A stretch of DNA of 64,000 nucleotides from Butyrivibrio sp. WCD3002 (GCF_000424265.1 NZ_AUJO01000005.1:62001-126000), one strand, 5' to 3'; counted from the first letter of the stretch, positions 8,234 to 17,286 are shown. A program made the numbers and translations. The notes: a model not told the origin generated them from the letters alone.

Positions 8234-8351
8234 CGTTTTTCTCTTTTCTATGGAAAAATTTCTGAAAACTTGAGATAATAATATCATATATTCTAATAAA
8301 AATGAGTGAATTAAATATAAAATTATTATGCTGAGCATAGAAAGGCACTAT

Positions 8352-11300
8352 ATGTATAACACTCAGGAGATTTCTGTCAATATTCAACCGCACTGTGTAG
8401 TAGGAATTGGAGCTTCAGCCGGTGGACTTGAAGCTCTTCAGCAATTTCTGACTTTTCTTCCATCCAATACCGGCATGGCTTTTGTTATAATCCAGCATCT
8501 GGCTCCCAATCACAAAAGTATGCTTGTTGACATACTTGGAAAATATAATTCAATGCCTATAAAGGAAATAGAGGACGGAATGCAGGTCGAAAGAAACCAC
8601 ATATATATGATTCCGCCCAAATACAACGTAGTAATCCATAACAATGTCTTGAGTCTCAAGGAGCAAAACCCCCAGGAGATAAGCCACCCTATCGACATCT
8701 TCTTCCGCTCTCTTGCCAATGCCTATGAAAACCGTTCCGTTGCTGTCATTCTTTCAGGAACAGGTTCTGACGGAACAAATGGTATCAGGGCCATCAAAGA
8801 ACAAAATGGTATGATTATTGTTCAAAGCCCTGAGTCTGCCAAGTTCGATGGCATGCCAAGAAATGCAATAAGTACAGGTTTTGTGGACCTTATGTTAAAA
8901 CCGGATTCCATTGCCAGAGAACTTGCGCATATTGCCAAATCTGTGGTAGACGCGGAAACACAGCTAGGCGTCACCGATGATGACCTTCTCTCCAAGGTTT
9001 TTTCAATATTAAAAAATGTCACCAATATAAACTACGCTTACTATAAGCAGACAACCATCCTTCGAAGAATAGAAAGAAGACTTGTAGTAACACATAATCG
9101 TAACCTTCGGGAATACGTCAACTACATGACTACAAACCCGGAGGAAGCAAAAATCCTTGCGAAGGAGGTTCTGATTGGTGTCACATCATTTTTTCGTGAC
9201 CCTGACTACTTCGAAGTATTAAAAGAGAATGTCATCAAAAAGTTGATCACAAGCTCTCATTCCGACGATGAACTGCGCGTCTGGGTTGCCGGCTGCTCAA
9301 CAGGTGAAGAAGCCTACTCTATTGCTATTCTGTTTGCCGAAGCCATGGAAGAGCTTTCAACACACAGAAGCGTAAAGATATTTGCAACAGACCTTGATCC
9401 TGACTCAATAAGCACTGCTGTCCGCGGAATTTACGGAAACAACATAATTGAGGATGTGTCTGTCGCAAGACTCTCCAAATTTTTTACACGAAAAGGGAAC
9501 AAATATGTAATTCATCATGACATAAGAAAGATGATCATCTTTGCCCAACACAACGTATTCCAGGATCCTCCTTTCGGAAAACTGGATTTAATCTGCTGCA
9601 GAAACGTACTTATATATTTCCAGGCTGTTCTGCAACGGAATCTTTTTGCTATTTTTCACATGGCTCTTTCCGACAGGGGATATCTGTTCCTTGGTCGTTC
9701 AGAATCAGTTATAGACTATGCGGATGTATTCCGTGTTGTGTGCGCTGATGAAAAGATTTTCATACACTATGCAGAGGGGAATGCACCCGTTCACGAGCAA
9801 TTTGCCTATTCAATGAGCAATATCGAAACCCCTATTGAGCCCATCAATGTTTCTGGAATTGACGATGAAGATACCACCAGTTACAAGGCGCACGAGCTCG
9901 ACACCTCTGTTCTTGAAGCGCTTATGCCCGCGACTGTTCTTGTTAATGAAAAGAACGAGCTTGTAAGAAGTTATGGTGACTGTTCAAGGCTCATCTCACT
10001 TCCTACAGGCCAAGTTACTTTGGATATTTTCCAGCTCATCAGGGCTGATATTAAAATTGCGCTCTCAACTGCACTTAAAGAAGCCAGAATTACTGGCGAA
10101 CGCAAAGCATACTCAGATATTCCTGTTGAAATTGATGGTAAAGCAGAATTTGTTTCAATTGTTGCATATCCTATCTCGGATAATCATGGTGATAAAACAG
10201 ATTTTACTGCAGTTTCATTTATACGCAGACGCGAACTTGCAAATATCGATATGCAGAAATATAAGGTTGATTTTGCGGCATCCCAGCGTATATCAGATCT
10301 CGAACAGGAACTAAAGGCAACTAAAAACTCGCTGCGCCAGACCGTAACAGAGCTGGAATCAACTAACGCCGAGCTCCAGGCCGCCAACGAGGAGCTTCTT
10401 ACCGCTAACGAAGAACTTCAGTCAAGTAACGAAGAGCTTCAGTCAGTTAATGAAGAATTATATACTGTAAATTCCGAATATCAAACCAAGGTTACAGAGC
10501 TAGCCGTTGCAAACAACGATATCTCGAACTTTTTGTCCTCCACCCTTGTTGGAATACTTATGGTGGACAAGGATCTGAACATAAGAAAATATACGGAATA
10601 CATCTCATCCGAATTCAGTATTGCAGATCAGGATGTAGGTAGATCACTTCGCTACATTGGCTTTAACTTTACCACAATAGATCTTCTTGAACTATGTCGT
10701 GTAGTTCTTAATACCATGGAACCAGTAGAACAACGATGTGCATCCGTTGCAGGAAAAACCTATCTTATCCGCATTGCACCTTACCACGAAATCAATGGAA
10801 CTGAAGAATCCGGTATCTCACCCAACGATAAAAAACGGGCACTCAAAGGACTGGTTCTTACTTTTGTTGATACTACCAAGCAAATCGATGATCAGGAGCA
10901 GATTGATGAAATGGGTAAAGCCCTTCGCGCTGCGGTAAAATCAAGTCGCGAAAAAGAGACCTTCCTTTCACAGATGTCTCACGATATGAGAACTCCTCTC
11001 ACTGCTATCTTTGGACTTACACAGCTTTCACTTCAGGAGGATTCCATAACACCTGCACTTAAGGATAATCTTGATAAGATTATGACTTCAAGCCAATATC
11101 TTTTGACACTTATCGAGGAAATTCTGGAGACAAGCAAGATTAACGCAGGAAAAATAGTTTCCATAAGTTCGGCTGTCCGCGAGGAAAATCTTATAACTTC
11201 AATTTCAACTATGACAGCCGAGCAAGCTCGTGAAGCAGGCCTTAATTTTGAATATAAGATAAACGGTTCAAAGGATCGTTATGTCCTTATGGACACCAAG

Positions 11301-12101
11301 CATGTGGAGAGATCCATCCTGAACCTTCTTTCAAATAGTATTAAATTTACTCCAAAAGGCGGCAGGATAATCTTTACAACAAATGTAACCTATACTGATA
11401 CATCTTCTGTTCATACATACACTATCAGAGACACAGGTATCGGAATAAGTGATGATTTCCAACAGCGTATGTTTATGCCCTTCGAACAGTATCGTGGTAC
11501 AGATGATCCATACCAGGAAGGGACAGGACTCGGTCTTTACATATGCAAAAATCTCGTAGAACTCATGGGTGGAACCATCTCCTGCACTAGTCACGTAGGC
11601 GTGGGAACCGAGTTTACCATAGTTCTTACATATCCTCTCGCAACAGATGAGCAGATATCACTGCATACGCATCAATCTGAAGAATACGAGGATCAGATTC
11701 TCTATGGAAAAACCATTCTTCTTGCTGAAGATAACACAATAAATGCGGAAGTCATTATTAAACTGTTAAAAACAAAGGGAATTCATACAGAAGTAGCCAG
11801 AGATGGACAGGAAGCCATTGATATGTTCAAAGGACGTGATCCTTACCATTATCAGGCCCTTTTAATGGATCTTATGATGCCTGTCAAGACGGGGCTTGAT
11901 GCGGCAAAAGAGATTCGAAGCCTTTCTACGCCTGATGCAGCTGTTATTCCAATCTTTGCGCTTACTGCAGATATGGCTAACGATGTAGAAAGCCGCTGCC
12001 ATAATGCAGGTATCGATCTGATACTGGAAAAGCCAATTGACCAAAACAGACTGTTTGCAAGCCTTGCCAAGGCTATCCAGAAGCAGCTCGATAAGGCCTG
12101 A
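8352..12101 (+). CDS. CheB-CheR-PAS hybrid histidine kinase with receiver
   Basis: ATG at 8352 is preferred because AAAGG precedes it; an ATG at 8328 lacks one. Domains in order, 1249 residues: CheB methylesterase (5-195; GIGASAGGLEAL Ser loop, VIIQHLAP His, GTGSDGTNG Asp), CheR methyltransferase (about 210-470; WVAGCSTGEEAYS SAM loop, ICCRNVLIYF), a linker, a coiled coil (646-716) made of repeats like ANEELLTANEELQSSNEEL, a PAS-like region, HisKA (MSHDMRTPL, His near 875), HATPase (NLLSNSIKF, DTGIGI, GTGLGLYICKNL) and receiver (LLAEDNTIN, LMDLMMP near 1171). It is cytoplasmic with no membrane segment. No chemoreceptor gene is nearby, so the substrate of the Che domains is unclear. It probably hands phosphate to the Hpt protein downstream. 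Confidence 0.93.
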   Translation: MYNTQEISVNIQPHCVVGIGASAGGLEALQQFLTFLPSNTGMAFVIIQHLAPNHKSMLVDILGKYNSMPIKEIEDGMQVERNHIYMIPPKYNVVIHNNVLSLKEQNPQEISHPIDIFFRSLANAYENRSVAVILSGTGSDGTNGIRAIKEQNGMIIVQSPESAKFDGMPRNAISTGFVDLMLKPDSIARELAHIAKSVVDAETQLGVTDDDLLSKVFSILKNVTNINYAYYKQTTILRRIERRLVVTHNRNLREYVNYMTTNPEEAKILAKEVLIGVTSFFRDPDYFEVLKENVIKKLITSSHSDDELRVWVAGCSTGEEAYSIAILFAEAMEELSTHRSVKIFATDLDPDSISTAVRGIYGNNIIEDVSVARLSKFFTRKGNKYVIHHDIRKMIIFAQHNVFQDPPFGKLDLICCRNVLIYFQAVLQRNLFAIFHMALSDRGYLFLGRSESVIDYADVFRVVCADEKIFIHYAEGNAPVHEQFAYSMSNIETPIEPINVSGIDDEDTTSYKAHELDTSVLEALMPATVLVNEKNELVRSYGDCSRLISLPTGQVTLDIFQLIRADIKIALSTALKEARITGERKAYSDIPVEIDGKAEFVSIVAYPISDNHGDKTDFTAVSFIRRRELANIDMQKYKVDFAASQRISDLEQELKATKNSLRQTVTELESTNAELQAANEELLTANEELQSSNEELQSVNEELYTVNSEYQTKVTELAVANNDISNFLSSTLVGILMVDKDLNIRKYTEYISSEFSIADQDVGRSLRYIGFNFTTIDLLELCRVVLNTMEPVEQRCASVAGKTYLIRIAPYHEINGTEESGISPNDKKRALKGLVLTFVDTTKQIDDQEQIDEMGKALRAAVKSSREKETFLSQMSHDMRTPLTAIFGLTQLSLQEDSITPALKDNLDKIMTSSQYLLTLIEEILETSKINAGKIVSISSAVREENLITSISTMTAEQAREAGLNFEYKINGSKDRYVLMDTKHVERSILNLLSNSIKFTPKGGRIIFTTNVTYTDTSSVHTYTIRDTGIGISDDFQQRMFMPFEQYRGTDDPYQEGTGLGLYICKNLVELMGGTISCTSHVGVGTEFTIVLTYPLATDEQISLHTHQSEEYEDQILYGKTILLAEDNTINAEVIIKLLKTKGIHTEVARDGQEAIDMFKGRDPYHYQALLMDLMMPVKTGLDAAKEIRSLSTPDAAVIPIFALTADMANDVESRCHNAGIDLILEKPIDQNRLFASLAKAIQKQLDKA

Positions 12102-12131
12102 CACTTTACGCATTTTTCTCGGAGATATTGT

Positions 12132-12488
12132 ATGGACAATAAGCAAATTGAAGCACTTAACTTATGGGGAGCAGATTCAGAATCAGCAATAAAAAGGATG
12201 CTTGGCGACGAAGTCTTCTACCTCAGTCTTGTTGATGCTTTTGTATCAAATAATGATTGGAATGATATGTGTAAATTAATTGAGAAAAAACAATACAGGG
12301 ATGCCTTTGTCATATCTCACAGAATGAAAGGCTCCTGTGTCGATCTCTCGTTGACGCCGCTTTTCAAAGCTATGTGCGAACTTACAGATGATCTGCGCTA
12401 CGAAGAAATACGTCCAACGCTGGAAAGCGACCTTGAGGCAGCACAAAAGCTCAGAGACTCTTTAGTCAAAGCCTTACATTTAGAATGA
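12132..12488 (+). CDS. Stand-alone Hpt phosphotransfer protein
   Basis: 118 residues, all alpha-helical in character. The phosphotransfer motif SHRMKGSCVDLSL near residue 58 matches the Hpt consensus HxxKGS. It starts 30 bp after the hybrid kinase gene with GGAGA before the ATG, so it is in the same operon. It would accept phosphate from the receiver of the upstream kinase and relay it to another receiver; the divergent receiver protein at 7049-8233 is an obvious candidate. Confidence 0.85.
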   Translation: MDNKQIEALNLWGADSESAIKRMLGDEVFYLSLVDAFVSNNDWNDMCKLIEKKQYRDAFVISHRMKGSCVDLSLTPLFKAMCELTDDLRYEEIRPTLESDLEAAQKLRDSLVKALHLE

Positions 12489-12512
12489 TTTATTTTCTGT
12501 TAGTTATAAAAA

Positions 12513-12563
12513 GCCTGTCACCTTTACAGAACTTGTGATATGTATAAGTGACAGGCATTTTTT
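12513..12563 (+). terminator. Terminator after the Hpt gene
   Basis: GCCTGTCAC (12513-12521) pairs with GTGACAGGC (12548-12556), followed by six Ts. It separates the plus-strand phosphorelay operon from the convergent permease gene. Confidence 0.75.
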
Positions 12564-12569
12564 CCGATT

Positions 12570-13694
12570 TTAACGTACAAATATATGAACCACTATGAAA
12601 ACAGCCAGATATGCGATGTTCACAAGAGTGAAGGTCAGCAGATATTTGCCTGTTTTTTCTTTGTAATCATTGGTATATGCCTTAAAAGAAATCAGGCTGG
12701 CCATTGATGCGATAAGAGTTCCAAGACCTCCTACATTTACACCTGCAAGAAGCTCTTTGTAGTCTCCTGCAAAATCCGTAAGAAGCAATGTCGCAGGCAC
12801 ATTACTGATAAACTGGCTTGTTATAACAGATGTTATGAATTCTTTTCCCTGAACAAGATTCTGCAGAATATCGCGGATCTGAGGGATTTTTCCTATGTTT
12901 CCTGTAAAAATGAAGAATCCTATAAAGGTAAGAAGCAGGATGTAGTCTGCTCTCAGCAGAATTTTTCCATCAAGGATTGCCACGGTAATCAGGATGATAC
13001 CCGCCATGATCTGCCATGGAATTATTCTAAGTACCGTAAGAAGTGCAACTACAAACAGGATGGAGTATATGACCACCTGCCCGGTGCTTCCGAAGCTTTT
13101 TACTATGTGGTAAGTGTCTGTCCTGTCACCAAGACCTTCCTTTTTTCCTGGAATGAACAGCACGGATATCATAAGAAGAACCAGCGCCAGTATCGAATAC
13201 GGCAGCATACATCCGATGAACTGCGCCATGCTCATGCCTGTAACTCCGTACAGATAGAGATTCTGAGGGTTTCCGATGGGTGTAAGCATACTTCCAAGGT
13301 TGGCTGCCACGGTCTGCAACACTACCACAGGGATCATCATATCTTCTCTTTTGCAGTTGTGAAGTGTCATAAGTGCGAAGGGCACCAAGGTGATCAGCGC
13401 CACATCATTTGTGATAAGCATGCTTCCGAAGAAACACATGAGGATGAGGATTACCGCTACCTGCCATCCTTTTGAAACCTTTTTGAGAAGAATTTCTCCT
13501 ATTTTTTCAAAAATGGAGTTCTCCCTGAAACCCTGGACCACGATCATCAGTCCCCATAGTATGCCCAGCGACCTGAAATCTATATAACCGAGATAATCTT
13601 TTCCCGGGTGCACGAAAAAAGCTGAAATCACGGCGAGAAGCCATGCTGCCGCAAGGACAGGATCAGATTTTAACTTGCTTATTATTTTTTTCAT
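12570..13694 (-). CDS. SLC13/ArsB-type anion permease
   Basis: 374 residues from ATG 13694, chosen because AAAGGGG lies eight bases upstream; a start at 13721 lacks this. About ten hydrophobic helices. Sequence features of the ion-transporter superfamily are visible: GLMIVVQGFRENSIFEKIG near residue 40, TNDVALITLVPFA near 93 and the repeated SNVPATLLLTDF near 290, matching the two-fold hairpin motifs with Asn-Asp and Asn-Val-Pro. Such permeases move di/tricarboxylates, sulfate or arsenite, often with sodium. Substrate cannot be assigned; no ars genes are adjacent. Confidence 0.75.
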   Translation of the reverse strand: MKKIISKLKSDPVLAAAWLLAVISAFFVHPGKDYLGYIDFRSLGILWGLMIVVQGFRENSIFEKIGEILLKKVSKGWQVAVILILMCFFGSMLITNDVALITLVPFALMTLHNCKREDMMIPVVVLQTVAANLGSMLTPIGNPQNLYLYGVTGMSMAQFIGCMLPYSILALVLLMISVLFIPGKKEGLGDRTDTYHIVKSFGSTGQVVIYSILFVVALLTVLRIIPWQIMAGIILITVAILDGKILLRADYILLLTFIGFFIFTGNIGKIPQIRDILQNLVQGKEFITSVITSQFISNVPATLLLTDFAGDYKELLAGVNVGGLGTLIASMASLISFKAYTNDYKEKTGKYLLTFTLVNIAYLAVFIVVHIFVR

Positions 13695-13896
13695 TACTAC
13701 TATCCCCTTTGATATAATCATTGGAATTCCAGGCCCAGATAAGCTCTATGGCCATGAAAATCCAAATAGATGGCTCACACCATATTACAGCATTATACCC
13801 GAAACTGGGAATAAGTAGTATCACAAACATAACTTTTCCGCAAAGTTCTATTACGCTGCTCAAATGAAACCATTTACACGCCTCTTTGTCTGGCAA
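13663..13896 (-). pseudogene. C-terminal remnant of a MATE-family transporter
   Basis: About 77 codons are open. The peptide CGKVMFVILLIPSFGYNAVI followed by WCEPSIWIFMAIELIWAW resembles the last two helices of MATE drug/sodium antiporters. The N-terminal 80 percent is absent, and its end overlaps the start of the SLC13-like gene by 32 bp. A full MATE gene lies elsewhere in the window at 45474. Likely non-functional. Confidence 0.5.
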
Positions 13897-14148
13897 CGCT
13901 AATTACACTCGAATTGACTGCTTCCTGTTTTACATAATCTGCCAAATCTGTTATTTCTGTCTTATCTGTTACTAATATTAAAATCTGTAATGTAACACAT
14001 ATTCGTTGTCCCCATTATAATATCTAATCTTTTCAGAGGTTTGACAAAATCTTAAATTTCTATAAATTCTCATAAATGCAAAGTGATGATTTTGGGTCGG
14101 GTTTTATAAACATTTAATTCATTTGCGCTACTTGCTCGCTGTCTTCTT

Positions 14149-14378
14149 TACGGGGATAAATAGAGCTTTCCTGCCTTATCCCCGTAATCTGAGCCGCATT
14201 TCCTGCCTTTCCTACGGGGATGAATAGAGCTTTCATACTCTATCCCCGTAATCTGAGCCGCATTTCCTGCCTTTCCTACGGGGATGAATAGAGCTTTCCT
14301 ACCTCATCCCCGTAATCCGAACCGCATTTCCTGCCTCTCCTACGGGGATGAATAGTGTTTTCCCACTCCATCCCCGTA
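14149..14378. repeat. Tandem array of four 64-bp palindromic repeats (array A)
   Basis: Four units start at 14149, 14213, 14277 and 14341, an exact 64-bp period. Each has a 38-bp palindromic part beginning TACGGGGAT and ending ATCCCCGTA, with an A/T-rich variable loop, followed by a conserved 26-bp linker (ATCTGAGCCGCATTTCCTGC and variants). The linkers are conserved, so this is not a CRISPR array. It fills an otherwise gene-free stretch (13897-14467) between minus-strand remnants. A related array is at 25818-25982. Confidence 0.9.
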
Positions 14379-14427
14379 GGAAGAGTTCTTACTCTTATTT
14401 ATGCCCTAGCTGCACTCCGCCAAAAAA

Positions 14428-14453
14428 ATCCCGAGGAACTGAATCCTCGGGAT
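14428..14453 (-). terminator. Terminator of the ATPase/remnant transcript
   Basis: ATCCCGAGGA (14428-14437) pairs perfectly with TCCTCGGGAT (14444-14453). Seven plus-strand As at 14422-14428 give a T-tract on the minus strand, so it ends transcription from 14468 and above. Confidence 0.75.
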
Positions 14454-14467
14454 AAATACCGATATAT

Positions 14468-14623
14468 TCATACTTTGGACTCCATAAACTCATCAATAGC
14501 CTTAAGGACAGGCACGGCATACTCTTCACCACCAAAAAGCCACTGTTCATGCTGCATATCAAACTCCATTACGTCAGGAGCACGGAAGTATTTCTTATAG
14601 CGCTTTAGGTATTTCTCTCCCAT
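14468..14623 (-). pseudogene. C-terminal remnant, possibly alpha/beta hydrolase
   Basis: About 51 codons. The segment FDMQHEQWLFGGEEYAVPVL resembles the C-terminal catalytic-His region of an alpha/beta hydrolase, but it is short and I am not certain. The ATG at 14623 overlaps its own AGGAGGG, too close to act as a normal ribosome site. It sits just after the DUF234 ATPase gene and before the terminator, so it may be transcribed but is probably a relic. Confidence 0.35.
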
Positions 14624-14651
14624 CCCTCCTAAAAAATGGCAGGTGCAAATG

Positions 14652-16076
14652 TTACTTATACATATCATCAACTGTGATAAGAACAAGATTTGTCTTATCT
14701 ATATCATTAAACCAGTCTGTAAATCCGCTAAGTGAAAACAGCAAATATTTTGTAATATTGTATTTACCGGAAATGAGTCTTGCTCTTCCGACCAGGGTTT
14801 CATATATCCCCTTATCGATCTTTTCATTCTTAAACTTGCATTCACCGATAACAGCAGTCTTATCTATTGTGGAAATGCCAACAACGTCTATGTCCGTTGC
14901 CTGCTGATACCACTTATCTTCCGCATCCTGAAGCTGTTCTACGCCCCACCAGGTTCCGGTCTCAGTTAAGAATGATCCAAATGCTCCCTGGATTCCCTGC
15001 TCCAATGTGTAATATCTGCACATTTCTTCAAAAACGCTTCCCATGAATTCATGGAGTTTTGGCTTTACAGCCTTTTCATAGTAGAGTTCTCCCTGCCCCA
15101 TCTCTATTACGCTTATGGCCTTGGGGATAAACTCATACCAGAACTTAAACATATGATCCTTTAGTACATACTGAGTCTTTTTCTTGTTCTTTTCCTCTGT
15201 GATGCATTTTTTCTTCTCTACAAGACCTACATCTATCAGCTTTTCAAGGGAATAGAGAACTGTCGGATCCTTTTCCTTTACTTTGGATGCAATGATATTA
15301 AGGGCATTTTCTCCTGATGCTACCTGTTCTATAACGTTATTTACAAGAGTTACATCAGCAAATTCCTGGGTAAGAAGATTCTTTGTTTCTTCAAAAAGAT
15401 ATCCGTTTGTATTAAAGAATAGACGCTTGATATTATCATCAAGGCTCTTTTTAGGATCAAAGAGTGACAGATACTTTGCAACTCCTCCTGTTACGCCGTA
15501 GCATATAGCCTTGTCTTCCGGTGAGTAATCCGGAACAAATAGCGCTGAATCTCTGTAATTAAATGCTTCAAGCTTAATCTGTTCATCTCGCCTTCCAAAA
15601 ACAGGACTCTTTTCACTAAGGACCTTTTTCTCCATAAAGCTAAGCGCCGATCCGCAAAGTATCAGCATCAGATTCTTATCAAGCCATTTTGTATCAATGT
15701 ACTTCTGAAGGATTGATAAAAGTGCGTCATCCTTCTCAGCCCAGTATGGAAGCTCATCTATTACAAGTATGATCTTTTCATCAGATTCGCTAAGCTTTTT
15801 TGTCAGAATATCAAGTACGCTCTCAATTGATGGAAAGGTTGCATCACTATATTCAGGATTAAGAACGTCCAGGACTTGTTTTGAAAAAAGCTCTAAGTTC
15901 CTTTCTGAACCCACCTTTGTTGCTGTGTAGAATATGGCCTTCTTATCTTTTATGAACTCTGTAATAAGGTACGATTTTCCTACTCTTCGTCTTCCATATA
16001 TAATGGTCATTCCGAAGCCCGCTTTGGAATATACTTCATTTAGCGATTTTAATTCTCTTTCTCGTCCAATGAACAT
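14652..16076 (-). CDS. AAA ATPase of the ATPase_2/DUF234 family
   Basis: 474 residues. N-terminal ATPase_2 domain: FIGRERELKSL at residue 2, Walker A YGRRRVGKS near 27, Walker B IILVIDELPYW near 103 and a sensor region LMLILCGSALSFME near 136. A winged-helix region follows (about 240-300), then the C-terminal DUF234 domain (about 310-470), which is related to restriction-type nucleases and has GECKFKNEKIDKG near 410, compatible with an Asp/Glu-x-Lys motif. This family is widespread in anaerobes and archaea, with unclear function, often suspected to be mobile or defence-linked. It is monocistronic or followed only by a remnant. Confidence 0.85.
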   Translation of the reverse strand: MFIGRERELKSLNEVYSKAGFGMTIIYGRRRVGKSYLITEFIKDKKAIFYTATKVGSERNLELFSKQVLDVLNPEYSDATFPSIESVLDILTKKLSESDEKIILVIDELPYWAEKDDALLSILQKYIDTKWLDKNLMLILCGSALSFMEKKVLSEKSPVFGRRDEQIKLEAFNYRDSALFVPDYSPEDKAICYGVTGGVAKYLSLFDPKKSLDDNIKRLFFNTNGYLFEETKNLLTQEFADVTLVNNVIEQVASGENALNIIASKVKEKDPTVLYSLEKLIDVGLVEKKKCITEEKNKKKTQYVLKDHMFKFWYEFIPKAISVIEMGQGELYYEKAVKPKLHEFMGSVFEEMCRYYTLEQGIQGAFGSFLTETGTWWGVEQLQDAEDKWYQQATDIDVVGISTIDKTAVIGECKFKNEKIDKGIYETLVGRARLISGKYNITKYLLFSLSGFTDWFNDIDKTNLVLITVDDMYK

Positions 16077-16243
16077 ATGGCTCTCCTTAATTCAAATCAT
16101 TTTTATTCAAATTATTTTTAATAAAATCTCTTTGAATTAATATAACATGCCGACACTTATATTTCAATCAGGCTTTTATATTTTTTGCATAAGGATCTTA
16201 CCACCACTATAAGGAAGACATTAAGAAATAATATATATCAATG

Positions 16244-16290
16244 AAAAAAATCCAGAACCGACTTCCTGAAACGAAAGTGGTTCTGGATTT
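16244..16290 (-). terminator. Terminator of hsp20
   Basis: AAATCCAGAACC (16248-16259) pairs with GGTTCTGGATTT (16279-16290). Seven As at 16244-16250 become Ts on the minus strand, downstream of the Hsp20 stop at 16324. Confidence 0.75.
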
Positions 16291-16323
16291 AGGAGTTTAT
16301 CTATGAGAAGATGCCTTATCTTT

Positions 16324-16770
16324 TCATGCTATCTGAATATGCTTCTTTTCAGGAAGCTTAGGCTGTTCCTTTTTAGGAATCATCAGCGTGAGAACTCCGT
16401 GTTTGAAGGATGCCTTTACATCATCTTCTGTGACCTGCTCTCCAACATAGAAGCTACGCTGCATGGATCCTGAGTACCGCTCCTGCCTTATTAGTCTGCC
16501 CTTCTTATCACTCTTATCATTGTTCATGTCCTTCGAAGCGCTGATGGTAAGATATCCATCATTTAATTCAAGGCTTATATCCTCTTTGGCAAAACCAGGA
16601 AGGTCAATGCTTACTTCATACTGATTGTCCTCTTCCTTAACATCAGTCTTCATCAGCCTGTCGGCATGTCTTCCATAGAGCTTACGCTCCATGTTATTCA
16701 GTTCTCTGAAATCAGGGAAATTAAACAGATTGTCAAATAGATTTTCTTCATAAATACTTGGTGCTAACAT
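16324..16770 (-). CDS. hsp20: Small heat shock protein Hsp20 (alpha-crystallin)
   Basis: 148 residues. N-terminal IYEENLFDNLFNFPDF resembles other clostridial Hsp20 proteins. The alpha-crystallin domain spans about 45-138: YEVSIDLPGFAKEDISLELNDGYLTISA, then FKHGVLTLMIPKKE with the A-x-x-x-G-V-L-type motif, and a short C-terminal extension. It is an ATP-independent holdase that binds unfolding proteins in the cytoplasm. AAAGGAGG precedes the ATG. A perfect CIRCE operator and a long leader lie upstream, so HrcA repression is expected. Confidence 0.93.
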   Translation of the reverse strand: MLAPSIYEENLFDNLFNFPDFRELNNMERKLYGRHADRLMKTDVKEEDNQYEVSIDLPGFAKEDISLELNDGYLTISASKDMNNDKSDKKGRLIRQERYSGSMQRSFYVGEQVTEDDVKASFKHGVLTLMIPKKEQPKLPEKKHIQIA

Positions 16771-16955
16771 AGTTTTTTCCTCCTTTGCATCAAAAACATT
16801 TATTTTTGAGCATTGGGACGGAGGGAGGGAGCCACCTCAGCAAAGCTGTTTCTCATGTGGCGACCGATATGCCGCCGACCATTGTGAGGGGGCGATTCCA
16901 CTCTTTGGATCATTGGAATTCATAAGTCCTAACGGTCTTCTCTGTTCCTTTGTTC
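16771..16955 (-). other. Long structured 5' leader of hsp20
   Basis: About 185 nt lie between the predicted start point and the hsp20 ATG, with no reading frame of interest. On the RNA, GCCAC (rc of 16852-16856 region) and GTGGC (rc of 16831-16835 region) can close a hairpin holding CAGC/GCTG. Next to it is a C-rich run CUCCCUCCCUCC (complement of 16819-16830) that could pair with the GGAGG ribosome site about 40 nt later. An RNA thermometer is possible but unproven. Confidence 0.35.
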
Positions 16956-16962
16956 TATATAT

Positions 16963-16991
16963 GGTATAACACCAAATTAGCACTCTGTCAA
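16963..16991 (-). promoter_or_regulatory. hsp20 promoter overlapping CIRCE
   Basis: On the minus strand a perfect -35 TTGACA (complement of 16986-16991) lies inside the CIRCE spacer. The -10 TATACC (complement of 16963-16968) follows after exactly 17 bp. HrcA bound to CIRCE would cover the -35. Confidence 0.75.
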
Positions 16992-17003
16992 GCAGAGTGC
17001 TAA
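16977..17003. promoter_or_regulatory. CIRCE operator (HrcA binding site)
   Basis: Perfect match to TTAGCACTC-N9-GAGTGCTAA: TTAGCACTC at 16977-16985, nine-base spacer, GAGTGCTAA at 16995-17003. CIRCE usually controls groESL and dnaK; here it controls hsp20. hrcA itself is not in the window. Confidence 0.95.
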
Positions 17004-17053
17004 TTTTTTTTTTAGTTATTTAACCCTTTCAAAAACAAATATTATACTCCGTC

Positions 17054-17275
17054 TTATTCTTCTATGCAGTTGTGCTTTTTTCGATATTTCGAGGGCGACA
17101 TATTATATATTTTCTCGAATAACCGTATAAAAGACTCCGGATTTTCATACCCTATGATACTGCTTATATCTGCTATGGTAGTATTTGTATTTACTAAAAG
17201 TGACTCAGCGTGTTGGAGCCTTATATTTCTCACAAAAGAAGAAAAACTCTCTCCTGTCTCTTCCTTCCACCGCAC
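17054..17275 (-). pseudogene. C-terminal HTH remnant of an AraC-family regulator
   Basis: 73 codons covering most of one AraC DNA-binding domain. IADISSIIGYENPESFIRLF near residue 34 and YNMSPSKYRKKH near 57 are the second helix-turn-helix and its flanking motif. The sensor domain and first helix-turn-helix are missing. The 5' end meets a plus-strand remnant at about 17280, so a deletion junction is likely. Confidence 0.65.
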
Positions 17276-17286
17276 TAATCTCCCTT

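Noticed and set aside
13903-14010. Short minus-strand frame with coding-like composition upstream of the MATE remnant
   Set aside because: About 36 codons, no start codon, no ribosome site and no recognised family; it may be one more relic but cannot be supported.
14149-14378. Array A considered as a CRISPR array
   Set aside because: The 26-bp linkers are conserved between units rather than unique, the repeat is fully palindromic at 38 bp with variable loops, and no cas genes are present.
16771-16955. Known riboswitch class in the hsp20 leader
   Set aside because: No conserved aptamer core was recognised; only generic hairpins are visible.
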